A stretch of DNA of 64,000 nt from CAVSQX01 sp963730225 (GCA_963730225.1 CAVSQX010000003.1:310001-374000), one strand, 5' to 3'. Shown: positions 25,082 to 35,210, numbered from the stretch's first letter. Numbers and translations are program-made. The notes: a model not told the origin generated them from the sequence alone.

Positions 25082-27136
25082 TCATTTCACCGACCATTGA
25101 TAAATGTTCACGCTGATCGGCGCGATCGTCAGATCGCTCGGCGGGCTGTCAAGCTTGATGTCCTGAATTTTCACCTGCGGTTCCTGCCCGATCACGATCG
25201 ACGCATTCACGTTGCCCGGGGCCATCCGCCACAATTCGCCGCCATCGGCCAATTGCACGCTTTGCACGGCGATATCCAATTTCTGAGTGGTTTTCGTTGG
25301 ATTCACGACCGCCATCGTCAGCGTTTTTCGATCGTCGGTTAGCGCGGCGACCACATCCAGCGGATACGCATCGCCACCGGCGTTCACGCGCGGCTGATCG
25401 CCGCCGATCGGATATCGCGGCTTGGGTTGCGGGGAGTTTCCGGTAATCTCCACCGGCAGCGTGCCGAAATGATCGCGGTACATCTCGAATATCAGCCCAA
25501 CCGGGTTCAGCACCGCATCGGTTCGATTCATGCTCAAAGTCGAAGTTGCGAACGTGAACGCGGCCATCTGAAACACATCGGTGTGGCGGAACAACTCGTT
25601 GAACTGAGCGGCGTCGGCCATCGCGGTTTTGAACGATGTCGGCGACGCACGGCGATACGAATATTCATCCAGGCTGATCGGCTTGCCCTTCAAGGCGGGA
25701 ATTTCCTGAAGATACTGCTCGTACGCCTCGAACTTCGCTCGGACCCGGTTCGCGGGGCGGCGCACCCATTCGGCCAGCGATTCCTCGACGTTCACGTACT
25801 GCCCGCTGGCCATGTCGAACCCCTGCCCGCTGGTGCAGTAGGCGTGCTCGCTGACCAGGTCGATGTTGCTCAGACAATGCCGCAGCAGCCCACCGGTCCA
25901 ATCGGCTTTGGAGCCGATTTCGGTCAGGACTTTTCCATCCAGCCGTTTGCCCTGAAGCGTGACCGTCATTTCATCCGGCATCGCGCCTGAGGCGATCAGT
26001 TTGATCGACGGATCGGCCTCCCGCATCGCGCGGGCGAACAAATTGTGCTTGATCCAATACTGCTCCGGCGGCATCACGCCCAGTTGCCAATCGCCGTACA
26101 TCTCGTTGCCGATTCCCCACAGTTTGACGCCATACGGGTCGGTGTGCCCGTTGCTCGCGCGGAGCTTGCCCATCGTCGTCTGCACCGAACCGTTTGCGTA
26201 CTGCACCAACTCCTCCGCCGAACGCGCATCGCCAAATCCCGCATTCACCGACATATATGGATCGACATCCAGCAGGCCGAACAACACCATGAATTCGTCG
26301 AGCCCCACGTCGTTGCTCTGCACCGTGTTCCACGCATAATCCCACCGCGGCGGGCGCTGGTCGCTCGGGCCGATGGAATCGCGCCAGTCATAACCCGAAA
26401 TGTAATTTCCGCCGGGAAATCGGTAGACGCCCGAATGCAGCAGCCGCAGTTGCCCAATCACTTCGGCGCGAAATCCGTGGATGTTGTCGGCGGGCATCAG
26501 CGAAACCGCGCCGATCTCGAACCAACCGCCGCCAGTGCCGGTGATTTCCAACCGGGCGTTGTCGCTGTCGGCGGCGGCGGTGAAATTCAGCGGAATTGTC
26601 GAATAATCGGCCGTCAGTTTCCCCGCGGGAATCGACTGTCGATCGCCCGGTCCGTTTCCCCAAACCAGACTCACGCTCACGATCGCCCCGGCGTCGCCGG
26701 CCAGAACGATGCGACCGACGTACGCTTTTCCCGTGCGAACCGCCAGCCCCGATTGCTCGATTCCGCGCATCTCCTGCCCACCCAGCGTTACCCGCGGACT
26801 GTGCTCACCCACAAACCGATGTTCGACATCCATGGCCAGCGCGTCGGCCGGACCGATGGGCGTCCATCGCCGCAGAAATCCCCGTCCGCGCGGCCCCTGC
26901 GTGCTCGCCGTCGCCCGCCGAGGTTCGATTGGGTTGTAGAATTTCCGATCGTCCAGCATTTCCGCCCACATGCCGCTGTTGATGACGCCGCCCAGATGCT
27001 CGATGAACTGGCCGTACATGTATTTCGAGATCGGGGGCTGCGCCTTGCTGGCGTCGATCTGCACTTGGATGGTTTGCCCGTTCAGCTTCACGGCGGCCAG
27101 CGGCAGAAGCACGACAATTGCCCAGATTCGTTTCAT
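25082..27136 (-). CDS. GH51 alpha-L-arabinofuranosidase
   Basis: An exported glycoside hydrolase of about 684 aa. Signal peptide MKRIWAIVVLLPLAA; then the GH51 start KYMYGQFIEHLGGVINSGMWAE, a carbohydrate-binding-like sandwich, and the catalytic barrel. Acid/base Glu lies in GIGNEMYG (about 344) and nucleophile Glu in ISLDEYSY (about 488). ATG 27136 has a strong GAGGAG site; the 62 codons further upstream are not coding. It is convergent with smc (3-base gap) and divergent from the GH20 gene. It is the second GH51 here, of a different subtype from 15336-17771. Confidence 0.9.
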   Translation of the reverse strand: MKRIWAIVVLLPLAAVKLNGQTIQVQIDASKAQPPISKYMYGQFIEHLGGVINSGMWAEMLDDRKFYNPIEPRRATASTQGPRGRGFLRRWTPIGPADALAMDVEHRFVGEHSPRVTLGGQEMRGIEQSGLAVRTGKAYVGRIVLAGDAGAIVSVSLVWGNGPGDRQSIPAGKLTADYSTIPLNFTAAADSDNARLEITGTGGGWFEIGAVSLMPADNIHGFRAEVIGQLRLLHSGVYRFPGGNYISGYDWRDSIGPSDQRPPRWDYAWNTVQSNDVGLDEFMVLFGLLDVDPYMSVNAGFGDARSAEELVQYANGSVQTTMGKLRASNGHTDPYGVKLWGIGNEMYGDWQLGVMPPEQYWIKHNLFARAMREADPSIKLIASGAMPDEMTVTLQGKRLDGKVLTEIGSKADWTGGLLRHCLSNIDLVSEHAYCTSGQGFDMASGQYVNVEESLAEWVRRPANRVRAKFEAYEQYLQEIPALKGKPISLDEYSYRRASPTSFKTAMADAAQFNELFRHTDVFQMAAFTFATSTLSMNRTDAVLNPVGLIFEMYRDHFGTLPVEITGNSPQPKPRYPIGGDQPRVNAGGDAYPLDVVAALTDDRKTLTMAVVNPTKTTQKLDIAVQSVQLADGGELWRMAPGNVNASIVIGQEPQVKIQDIKLDSPPSDLTIAPISVNIYQWSVK

Positions 27137-27167
27137 GATCTCCTCGTTTGGGGGATAATACCGTGAA

Positions 27168-28841
27168 GTGACGCAGAATATCGTACTGGTTCCACGGCCG
27201 CGCAAGTTGACGATTCGCCCGGGACATTTCACCGGCCCGCCAGCGGAATCGAGTTTTGTCAGGGATTCTTCGATCATCGATCCGCAGGGATATTCGGTTT
27301 CCATTTCGGCCGGCGGAATCACCGCTCGTCATTCCGCCGAGGCCGGGGCATTCTACGCACAGGCAACTCTGAACCAGCTTCGGCGGCAATTTCCGAGATC
27401 ATTGCCCTGTCTGGAAATCGAAGATTCGCCCGATTTTCCCGTGCGCGGCGTCATGCTCGACATCAGCCGCGACAAAGTCCCCACGATGGCCACGCTGCTG
27501 GAGCTGATCGATCTGCTGGCGAGCTGGAAGATCAATCAGCTTCAACTCTACATGGAGCACACGTTCGCCTACCGCAATCATCGTCCGGTTTGGGCCAATG
27601 CCAGCCCGCTGACGGCCGACGAGATTCGCATGCTCGATTCGCATTGCCGATCGCGCTTCATCGAGCTGGTTCCCAATCAGAATTCCTTCGGCCACATGGA
27701 ACGCTGGCTCGTGCATCGGCAATATCAGCATCTGGCCGAAACGATGGACGGAGCCGAAACGCCGTGGGGATTTCGGTGGAAGGGCCCGTTCAGCCTTTGC
27801 CCGACCGATCCGGCCAGCGTCGAGTTTCTCGCCGGGCTGTACGCCGAGCTGCTTCCGAATTTTTCCAGCCGGTTGTTCAATGTTGGTTGCGACGAAACGT
27901 TTGACATCGGCCAGGGCCGCAGCAAAAGCGAATGCGATCGCCGCGGCGTGATGGAGGTTTATCTCGATTATCTGAATCGAGTGAACGATCTGGTGCGATC
28001 GCACGGACGGCGAATGATGTTCTGGGGCGACATCATCGTGAAAAAGCCGGAGCTGCTTGACCGGCTGCCGAAAGATGCGATCGCGCTGGAATGGGGCCAC
28101 GAAGCCGATCATCCATTCGACCACGACGGAAAAATCTTCGCCGCCGCCGGCGTGCCGTTTTATGTTTGTCCCGGCACGTCCAGTTGGAACAGTTTTGCCG
28201 GACGGACGGACAACGCTCTGGCCAATCTTCGCAATGCCGCCAAAAACGGACGCCAGCACGGAGCGATCGGCTATCTCATCACCGATTGGGGCGACTACGG
28301 TCATCTTCAGTATTTGCCTGTGAGTTATCTCGGCTTTGCGGCGGGTGCGGCGTTCAGTTGGTGCCTAGAAGCGAACGAGAATCTCGACGTCGTCTCCGCT
28401 TTGAATCTCCACGTGTTCGGCAATTCGATCGGCCAAATCGCCTACGATCTGGGAAATGTTTACCAAGCCTGCGGCAAGCCTAATCCCAACGGCTCGACGT
28501 TGTTCCGCATCGTGGTTCCACCGCCGAGCGATCCGCACTCCGCCGCCGGTTTGATCGCCGCCGATCTCGATCGGGCCGAGCGAGCGATCGAATCCGCCGC
28601 CGCTGGGCTGGAAAGATTTTCCGGCCTGGTCGCCGATGAATTTCGTAACGCCGTGGCGATGCTGCGGCATTCCACAATTATCGCCCGCGGTGATCCCAAC
28701 CCGGACCTGCCGAAAATCGTCGCCGAGCACCGGCGGCTCTGGCTCGCCCGCAATCGGCCCGGCGGGTTGGAAGACAGTGCGGCTCGCCTCACGCAGTCGC
28801 AGAAATCATCCGTTCGAAAGCCGCCTCCAGATTGCGCGTGA
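27168..28841 (+). CDS. GH20-type beta-N-acetylhexosaminidase
   Basis: A 557-aa glycoside hydrolase. An N-terminal zincin-like GH20b domain (to about residue 85) precedes the barrel beginning FPVRGVMLDISRDKVP. The catalytic Asp-Glu pair is in VGCDETFDIG (about 241-242), and the substrate-binding WGHEAD and DWGDYGH segments follow. It releases terminal GlcNAc or GalNAc. No signal peptide is seen from the GTG at 27168, so it may be cytosolic. Its 3' end overlaps the convergent TPR gene by 53 bases; homology ends around GGLEDSAARL. Confidence 0.85.
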   Translation: MTQNIVLVPRPRKLTIRPGHFTGPPAESSFVRDSSIIDPQGYSVSISAGGITARHSAEAGAFYAQATLNQLRRQFPRSLPCLEIEDSPDFPVRGVMLDISRDKVPTMATLLELIDLLASWKINQLQLYMEHTFAYRNHRPVWANASPLTADEIRMLDSHCRSRFIELVPNQNSFGHMERWLVHRQYQHLAETMDGAETPWGFRWKGPFSLCPTDPASVEFLAGLYAELLPNFSSRLFNVGCDETFDIGQGRSKSECDRRGVMEVYLDYLNRVNDLVRSHGRRMMFWGDIIVKKPELLDRLPKDAIALEWGHEADHPFDHDGKIFAAAGVPFYVCPGTSSWNSFAGRTDNALANLRNAAKNGRQHGAIGYLITDWGDYGHLQYLPVSYLGFAAGAAFSWCLEANENLDVVSALNLHVFGNSIGQIAYDLGNVYQACGKPNPNGSTLFRIVVPPPSDPHSAAGLIAADLDRAERAIESAAAGLERFSGLVADEFRNAVAMLRHSTIIARGDPNPDLPKIVAEHRRLWLARNRPGGLEDSAARLTQSQKSSVRKPPPDCA

Positions 28842-30648
28842 ATTTCGCGCCATCCAGCAGCGGCGAGGCCCGCATCCGCCCGCGCAGCGATTCATGCAAT
28901 TCCCGCAATCGCGCTCGATCGCGCCCCAGCTCCGTCGCGATGCGGACAAAGTCGTCGGGCGTCTGCGCGACCAGCTCCGGCAAGCCGATGTTGCTCAAAA
29001 TGCTCGCGCCCACACGGGCCGCATGAACCGGCCCGGCGAGCGTGATGACCGGCACGCCCATCCACAACGCCTCACACGTGGTTGTCGTTCCATGATAAGG
29101 ATAAGGGTCCAGTGCGATGTCGACCTGACGATACCTGGCCAGATGCGAAGCGGGGTCCATCTCCACCGGCAAAAACGTGATTCGATCGGCCGACACGCCC
29201 AACTGGCGCAATTCCCGGCGAATCCGATCGCGCGTCTGCTCGTCCATCAGTCCCAGAGCCTTGAGCACCAGTCGAGCGTCGGTATCGGCTCTGAGCACGG
29301 CCCCCCACAATCGCAGCGTCGTCGCACTGATTTTTCCCGCGTGATTGAACGATCCGAACGTAATGTGCTTCATTGCATCCGCAGCCAACGGGGCAATCTC
29401 CCCGGCCACATCCGGCGGTCGATAACACAAGAAGCCATCGGGCAGCCGAACCAGTTTTTCCGTGTAAAACTGCTCGGTCATTCCCGGCGGATCGGCGATG
29501 GCGTCGGTGATGCGATAGTCCATCGCCGACATCCCCGTCGTCCCCGGATAGCCCAGATACGTCGCCGCCACCGCCGCCGGGCGTCGGGCGAATGCCAAAA
29601 GTCGATGATCCGCCGTGTGCCCGGCCAGATCGATCAGCAGATCAATTCGGTCCTGTTCGATCTGTCCGGCCAGTTCCGCGTCGCTCAGCGGTGCGACTTC
29701 AATCCATCGCTCGCTGCCGGCCTTCATCCGCGCGGTGAACTCATCCTGCCGCGCCGTGCCGCTGTAGCAAGTGATTTCAAAACGTTCGCGATTGTGATGG
29801 GCCAAAATTGATTCCATGAAAAACCCGACGGGATGATTGCGGAAGTCGTACGAGACATAGCCGACTCGCAGGCGGCCCTCGGCCGCAGGCAAGCGAGGGT
29901 TCTTCGGCGTCAGCGGATCGGCGTGCAACTGCGCCCAACGCAAGTGTTCCGCAAAAACCTCCGCTGCCGTCGCCGTGTCGCTGTGGTGCAGCGTAAGCAG
30001 CAGATTGCTGTGAAATCGGAAATCCAGCGATTCGCGCATCTGGGCTTTCCGGGCCGACTCGATGGATTCATCGGTTCGACCAAGCTGCTGCAAAACACCG
30101 GCCAGATTCAGTTGTGCGTGCGCCATGTCCGGCTGTAATTCCAGCGCCCGCCGATACGCCTGTGCCGCGGCGCCATAATGGCCGAGCCGATGCAGCGCCC
30201 AGCCGAGACGAAAATGCGCATTGGCCGAATCCGGACGCAGTCGCACCAGCGTCTGGAGCGCCGTCGCCGATTCCTCGAGCCGATTCAGATGCTCGAGATA
30301 GTTGCACAGGTTATGGCACGCATCGGCGAAGTCCGGCTGCAATTGCAGAGCCGTGCGAAACGCATCCACGCCATCCGACTCCTTGCCCGCTGCGCCCAGC
30401 ACGTTTCCAAAATTGAACCAGAACATCGGCACTGCCGCGTTGATGATGACCGATTGGCGAACCAACTCGATCGCCTCGGCGTGCCGACCGTGCTGATGGG
30501 CGATCAGCCCCGACAAATGCAGCCCGTCGACATTCCGCGGCTCGCGCTGCAAAACCTGTTTGTAGATTGCCTCCGCCTCGGCCAACCGGCCGGCCTCGTG
30601 ATGCGCCATCCCCGCCCGCAGCAAGTCAGCAGTGGTTGTCTGATTCAT
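28789..30648 (-). CDS. TPR protein with O-GlcNAc-transferase-like (GT41) domain
   Basis: A 619-aa protein, start chosen at ATG 30648. Residues 1-220 are about six TPR units (GRLAEAEAIYKQVLQREPRN...). Residues 240-610 are an SPY/OGT-like GT41 catalytic region with RVGYVSYDFRNHPV, TYLGYPGTTGMSAMDY, LVLKALGL and DPYPYHGTTTTCEALWMGVPV. GT41 enzymes add GlcNAc, or other hexoses in bacteria, to Ser, Thr or Asn of proteins. Such genes are unusually frequent in planctomycetes. Divergent from the dehydrogenase gene. Confidence 0.9.
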   Translation of the reverse strand: MNQTTTADLLRAGMAHHEAGRLAEAEAIYKQVLQREPRNVDGLHLSGLIAHQHGRHAEAIELVRQSVIINAAVPMFWFNFGNVLGAAGKESDGVDAFRTALQLQPDFADACHNLCNYLEHLNRLEESATALQTLVRLRPDSANAHFRLGWALHRLGHYGAAAQAYRRALELQPDMAHAQLNLAGVLQQLGRTDESIESARKAQMRESLDFRFHSNLLLTLHHSDTATAAEVFAEHLRWAQLHADPLTPKNPRLPAAEGRLRVGYVSYDFRNHPVGFFMESILAHHNRERFEITCYSGTARQDEFTARMKAGSERWIEVAPLSDAELAGQIEQDRIDLLIDLAGHTADHRLLAFARRPAAVAATYLGYPGTTGMSAMDYRITDAIADPPGMTEQFYTEKLVRLPDGFLCYRPPDVAGEIAPLAADAMKHITFGSFNHAGKISATTLRLWGAVLRADTDARLVLKALGLMDEQTRDRIRRELRQLGVSADRITFLPVEMDPASHLARYRQVDIALDPYPYHGTTTTCEALWMGVPVITLAGPVHAARVGASILSNIGLPELVAQTPDDFVRIATELGRDRARLRELHESLRGRMRASPLLDGAKFTRNLEAAFERMISATA

Positions 30649-30745
30649 CGCCCGACAGTTTAATTCCCGCACGCCCATCGGTCACGGCGGGCTTTATTTC
30701 TCCGCCGCCGCCGATATTGTTTCCGGTTTGATTTCAGGAGATTTG

Positions 30746-31810
30746 ATGAAGATTGCCATCATGCCCGGCGACGGCGTCGGGAAGGAAGTTGTGCCGGAAG
30801 GCGTCAAGCTGCTGCGCGTCGCGGCCAAAAAATTCGGGTTTAGCTTTGATACCACCGACTATCCGTTCGGCGGCGAGCATTATCTGAAGACCGGGCAGAC
30901 GCTTCCCGATTCGGCCTTGAAGGAATTGGCCGCCCATGATGCGATTCTCTTCGGCGCCGTCGGCGTCGATCCGCGCGGCAGTGCGCAAATCCCGCAGGGA
31001 ATTCTCGAAACCGAAATTCTATTGAAGATGCGTTTCGAATTGGATCAATACATCAATCTCCGCCCGACGCGCCTGCTGCCCGGCGTGCCCACGCCGCTGA
31101 AAAATGCGGGGCCGGACGACATCAACATGGTCATTGTCCGCGAGAACACCGAAGGCCTGTACGCCGGCAACGGAGGATTTCTGTACAAGAACACGCCGCA
31201 CGAGGTGGCCAACCAGATTGAAGTCACCACCCGCCACGGCGTCGAGCGTTGCATTCGGTACGCCTTTGATTATGCGAAGCAGTTTGGCCGAAAGAAGGTG
31301 ACTCTGGTCGCCAAGACCAACGTGCTGCGCTTCGCGCACAATCTGTGGCTGCGGGCATTCGAGCAGGTCAAGGGCGAATATCCGGGAATCGAAACCGATT
31401 ACCATCACGTCGATGCCTGCACGATGTACATGGTGACCAAGCCGAAAATCTACGACGTGATTGTGACGACGAACATGTTCGGCGACATCATCACGGATTT
31501 GGGCGCGGCCATTCAGGGCGGCATGGGCATGGCCGCCAGCGGCAACCTCAACCCGACGCGCCAGGCCGCCAGCATGTTCGAGCCGGTGCACGGCAGCGCT
31601 CCGGATATCGCCGGCAAGGGATACGCCAATCCCATCGCCACGTTTCTTTCCGTGGCGATGATGCTGGATTTTCTGAACCAGCCCAAGGCTGCCGCGGCGA
31701 TCAACCAGGCATGTAAGGATGTCGTCGCCGATGCGAAGAATCACACGCGCGATTTGGGCGGCACCGCCACCACCACGCAAGTCGGCGATGCCGTCGCCGC
31801 GCGAATTTGA
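30746..31810 (+). CDS. Isocitrate/isopropylmalate dehydrogenase family, probably LeuB
   Basis: A 354-aa beta-decarboxylating dehydrogenase. MPGDGVGKEV at the N-terminus, the substrate loop RFELDQYINLRPTRLLP, the VRENTEGLYAG phospho-site region, DIITDLGAAIQGG and FEPVHGSAPDIAG are all present. 3-isopropylmalate dehydrogenase (leucine synthesis, NAD) is the best guess, since the arginines of the RxxLxxYxNLRP region are present, but tartrate or homoisocitrate dehydrogenases share this pattern. ATG 30746 has an AGGAG site. No leuA, leuC or leuD gene is adjacent. Confidence 0.85.
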   Translation: MKIAIMPGDGVGKEVVPEGVKLLRVAAKKFGFSFDTTDYPFGGEHYLKTGQTLPDSALKELAAHDAILFGAVGVDPRGSAQIPQGILETEILLKMRFELDQYINLRPTRLLPGVPTPLKNAGPDDINMVIVRENTEGLYAGNGGFLYKNTPHEVANQIEVTTRHGVERCIRYAFDYAKQFGRKKVTLVAKTNVLRFAHNLWLRAFEQVKGEYPGIETDYHHVDACTMYMVTKPKIYDVIVTTNMFGDIITDLGAAIQGGMGMAASGNLNPTRQAASMFEPVHGSAPDIAGKGYANPIATFLSVAMMLDFLNQPKAAAAINQACKDVVADAKNHTRDLGGTATTTQVGDAVAARI

Positions 31811-31860
31811 AGTATCGCGGCTCCGTCATTGCCTTTGGAATCATTTGATCGGGCCAATCG

Positions 31861-33399
31861 ATGAAATGGACGCTGCTCCGCTGGTCGCTGATTCTGCTCA
31901 TTGCCGCCGTGGCAATTCAGCAAGGCCTGACGCTGCGGACATGGTCCTATTCAACCGTGGGACCCGCGTACCCCGGCGATATCAACAACGCCTGGGACCA
32001 GGGATCAGCCGTCTGCAACGACGCCATCCTGGCCCAAAGCGACGGCCGGCCGCTGCGCTGGCGATCGTTTTTCATCGCCTATCTGAAACGGTACGACGCC
32101 GTGATGTCGATGTCATCGGATGGACGATATTCGTTGGATTATCCGCCTGGCCGGTTGCTGATCATGTCGCTTTGGGTCAAACAGGAGAAGCCGCGTTTTG
32201 TGCCGTTTTTCTCTAATCCGACGGATGCGAAATTCGCCGACGCCCTTTTGCGGCTCGACACGATCGCCGAATTATCCGCTGCGGTTCTGGCGTTCTTCAT
32301 CGTCCGGCTGGTTTTGCAAAGATCACAGGCACCGTGGACAAACGAACTGGCACTGCTGGCCGCTCTGCTGCTCTGGTTTAATCCGGTCATTTTTCTTGAC
32401 CGCGCCTGGCCGCAATGGGATGCGTGGCTGTTGCCGTTTTATCTGAGCGCCGCGTTTCTCGCCTTGCAAAGACAGTGGTTTTTCGCTGGCGTCTGCATCG
32501 GTGTCGGCATGATGTTCAAGGGCCAAATCCTTTGCGCTGCCGCCATCTTTTTTCTTTGGCCGCTGTTTCAGGGAAAGTGGCGGCAGGCGCTGGACGTGGC
32601 CATCGGCGGATTTTTAGCCGCGATGATCTGCGCATCGCCGTGGCTGATCCGCACGCCGATGGCCGGAATCTCATCGTTCATCCTGCTCTGCGTAGCCGGC
32701 GTCGGCGTTCGCTTCATCCCAAAAAACTGGCAATTCCGATCCGCTTCACTTTGCACGGCTCTGGCGATCTTCATCTCCGGCCTGTTTTTCCGAGGCACCT
32801 TCGCCTGGTGGCTGGTTCCATTCGCGTACAGCAGCCATCATTTTCACCTTCTTAGCGTTGGCACGCCAAATAACCTAGCTGCGCTGCTTCAGGAACGCTG
32901 GGGATGGAGATGGGAAGATATTCTGCTGATCACCAGCAAACCGCACATCGAAATCACCATGCGCCAACTGCTGGTTCTCATCTACGGAATTCTTCTGGTC
33001 GCCTGCACTTTTGGTTTGGCTCGCGCTGATCTCCGCAACGATCGGAGAATTCTTTTGGGCCTGGCGACGCCGTGGATTCTCATGTTCGCATTCATGCCGC
33101 AGATGCACGAGCGGTATCTCTATTGGGGCGCTGTTCTCTCCGCGCTCTCGGTTGGCGTTTCGTTGGGAGCGACCCTGCTGCACCTGGTCACGACATTGCT
33201 TGCCAGTCTGGCCATGGCCGGTTGGCTTTCGAGGATAAGCGACGTTTTCTCCAGAAAACTTCTCATCCCGACTCACCCGGACTCCGCCTGGGCCGTGATT
33301 CTGATCGCGCTGATCTTTCTTTACTTGTCGATCACGCCCAGCGCCGGCAAACCCAAACCGCCCGCGATCCCAATGTTCGACAGCGAAACCGCCGATTGA
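31861..33399 (+). CDS. Polytopic membrane glycosyltransferase-like protein
   Basis: A 512-aa membrane protein with ten or more hydrophobic segments. Motifs such as SLDYPPGRLL early, FLDRAWPQWDAW in mid-protein, MFKGQ and the late MPQMHERYLYW resemble GT-C fold mannosyl/glucosyltransferases of the ALG6/ALG8 and PMT type, which use lipid-linked sugars. The MHERY motif is typical of such families. It is on the same strand as the dehydrogenase and trxB but separated by 50 and 16 bases. The acceptor is unknown. Confidence 0.65.
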   Translation: MKWTLLRWSLILLIAAVAIQQGLTLRTWSYSTVGPAYPGDINNAWDQGSAVCNDAILAQSDGRPLRWRSFFIAYLKRYDAVMSMSSDGRYSLDYPPGRLLIMSLWVKQEKPRFVPFFSNPTDAKFADALLRLDTIAELSAAVLAFFIVRLVLQRSQAPWTNELALLAALLLWFNPVIFLDRAWPQWDAWLLPFYLSAAFLALQRQWFFAGVCIGVGMMFKGQILCAAAIFFLWPLFQGKWRQALDVAIGGFLAAMICASPWLIRTPMAGISSFILLCVAGVGVRFIPKNWQFRSASLCTALAIFISGLFFRGTFAWWLVPFAYSSHHFHLLSVGTPNNLAALLQERWGWRWEDILLITSKPHIEITMRQLLVLIYGILLVACTFGLARADLRNDRRILLGLATPWILMFAFMPQMHERYLYWGAVLSALSVGVSLGATLLHLVTTLLASLAMAGWLSRISDVFSRKLLIPTHPDSAWAVILIALIFLYLSITPSAGKPKPPAIPMFDSETAD

Positions 33400-33415
33400 A
33401 TACAATCGAACAACT

Positions 33416-34388
33416 ATGGTAGAGAAGATTGTCATCATCGGCTCCGGCCCCGCCGCCTGGACATGCGCCATCTACGCCGGCCGGGCCAACCTGAACCCGA
33501 TTGTCTACGAAGGCGCCATCACGGAAGACAACCGGCTCCGCGGCACGCTGCCGCTGGGGCAACTGAATCTGACCACCGAAGTCGAGAATTTCCCGGGTTT
33601 CCCCGCCGGAGTCATGGGGCCGGATTTGATGGCCGCCATGCGCGAGCAGGCTGTGCGCGTCGGCACGCGAATCATCACGGAAGACATTCTCAGCGCCGAT
33701 CTGGGCAAGCGTCCGTTTGTTCTGAAGGATTCCACCAACGAGATAATTTCTGCACAGGCCATCGTCATCGCCACTGGCGCCAGCGCGAATTATCTTGGGC
33801 TGGAATCGGAAAGCAAATTCAAGAATCATGGAGTTTCCGCCTGCGCCGTGTGCGATGGCGCTTTGCCGCGCTTTCGCGGTCGACCGCTAGTGGTTGTGGG
33901 CGGCGGGGATTCGGCATGCGAGGAGGGGCATTACCTGACCAAATTCGCCAGCACCGTGCATCTGATTTATCGCAAAGGGCGCGACAAAATGCGGGCCAGC
34001 CCGATCATGGCCCAGCGGTTGTTATCGCATCCGAAGGTCAAGCCAGTGTGGAACAGCGTCGTCGAGGAAGTTCTGGGCGACGGCGAACGCGGCATGACCG
34101 GCGCGAATCAAAAATCTGGCCGATGGGACGACTCACACGATTGACGCCGCGGGGATGTTCGTCGCCATTGGTCATACGCCCAACACGCAGTTTCTAAATG
34201 GTCAACTGGAAACCGATCCGCAGGGATTTATCGTGCTGAAGGATCCGCCGCGAACGACAACCAGCGTCGAAGGCGTGTTTGCGGCCGGAGATGTGGCCGA
34301 TCCGATTTACAAACAAGCGATCACCGCCGCCGGCATGGGTTGCAAAGCGGCGCTGGATGCGGAGCGCTGGCTCTCGAATTCCCATTGA
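33416..34388 (+). CDS. trxB: Thioredoxin reductase (frameshifted)
   Basis: Reduces thioredoxin with NADPH; FAD flavoenzyme. The FAD motif GSGPAAWTCAIYAGR, the redox-active CAVCDG (family CxxC), the NADPH motif GGGDSACEE and the C-terminal GVFAAGDVAD are present. The first frame runs off at 34144 after GMTGAN; a one-base shift near 34103-34108 restores IKNLADGTTHTIDAAG followed by MFVAIGHTPN and the normal end at 34388. The restored protein is about 324 aa. No trxA is seen. The shift is likely a sequence error because both halves are well conserved. Confidence 0.9.
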
Positions 34389-34392
34389 TGCG

Positions 34393-34758
34393 ATGCCCTC
34401 GGACGATCAAAGTTTTCCGCGCGCCCATCGCCTGGGCGGGCGACTCGCCTTTGCGGCGGTGTTTGACGCCCGAATGAAACAATCGGTGGGCCCGCTGTCG
34501 CTGTTTTCGCTGCCGAACCGATTGGATCATCCCCGCCTGGGCCTGAGCGTCTCCCGCCGCTGCGGCCCGGCGGTTCGCCGAAACCGAATCAAACGATTGA
34601 TCCGCGAGGCGTTTCGGTTGCGTCCGAATCATCAGCCGTACGATCTGGTGTTTGTGGTGCGGCCGCACGTTCCGCTGAAGCTCGCGGAATACCAGAAGCT
34701 CATCGCCGAGCTTCTGCACCGCAGCGACGCCGCTTGGCGGAAGCGATCAGACGGTTAG
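34393..34758 (+). CDS. rnpA: Ribonuclease P protein component
   Basis: The protein subunit that helps the RNase P RNA cleave tRNA 5' leaders. The signature RLGLSVSRRCGPAVRRNRIKR (in parts RLGLSVSRR and RRNRIKRLIREAFR) is at about residues 50-80. ATG 34393 (MPSDDQSFPRAHRL) gives 121 aa, the usual length. The classic neighbours are rpmH upstream and yidD/yidC downstream; here trxB is upstream and yidD is separated by an opposite-strand gene. Its end overlaps that gene by 12 bases. Confidence 0.92.
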   Translation: MPSDDQSFPRAHRLGGRLAFAAVFDARMKQSVGPLSLFSLPNRLDHPRLGLSVSRRCGPAVRRNRIKRLIREAFRLRPNHQPYDLVFVVRPHVPLKLAEYQKLIAELLHRSDAAWRKRSDG

Positions 34759-35172
34759 CCGCGGCAACGGGGCCAAATCCGGGTCGACGAATTGCGTCTT
34801 GGCGAGCGGGTCCATCCGCCGGTGCGGCGAATAAAAAAATCGCAGCACATGCTTCGACATCAACTGCGGATGCGTGTCGCAAAACGAATCGGCTGTCGTC
34901 ACCGGATGCGTTGCCTCGTACGCGCGCATCACCGCGGCGATCAGATGCAACAGCGCGTGGGTCGTCGTTTCGTTGTAACCGGATGTTGGCCCGTCGGGCA
35001 CATTGTTGGCCGCATTGTACGCCTTGATGCCTGCTCGGACTCGATCCAGCGCCTGATCGAACGGATGCCGCCGCAGATACAGATACGCGACTTTCACGTG
35101 GCACCGATGCGTCCACTGTTCGAACGGCAACGTGCGATTCTCAAATTGTTCGAGCAATTGCGAATCGTCCAT
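34747..35172 (-). CDS. Conserved protein of unknown function
   Basis: A 141-aa protein inserted on the opposite strand between rnpA and yidD. It has no signal or membrane segment. Conspicuous pieces are FENRTLPFEQWTHRCHVKVAYLYLRR, a His/Cys-containing helix region (split: FENRTLPFEQW and THRCHVKVAYLYL), GYNETTTHALLHL and a His-rich end FFYSPHRRMDPLAK. This looks like an all-helical family that I cannot name. Met at 35181 is an alternative start. It starts 38 bases from yidD, which is divergent. Confidence 0.7.
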   Translation of the reverse strand: MDDSQLLEQFENRTLPFEQWTHRCHVKVAYLYLRRHPFDQALDRVRAGIKAYNAANNVPDGPTSGYNETTTHALLHLIAAVMRAYEATHPVTTADSFCDTHPQLMSKHVLRFFYSPHRRMDPLAKTQFVDPDLAPLPRLTV

Positions 35173-35210
35173 CGCCTGCATTTTACAGACCGGCGCGCTA
35201 CAATGCCGCA

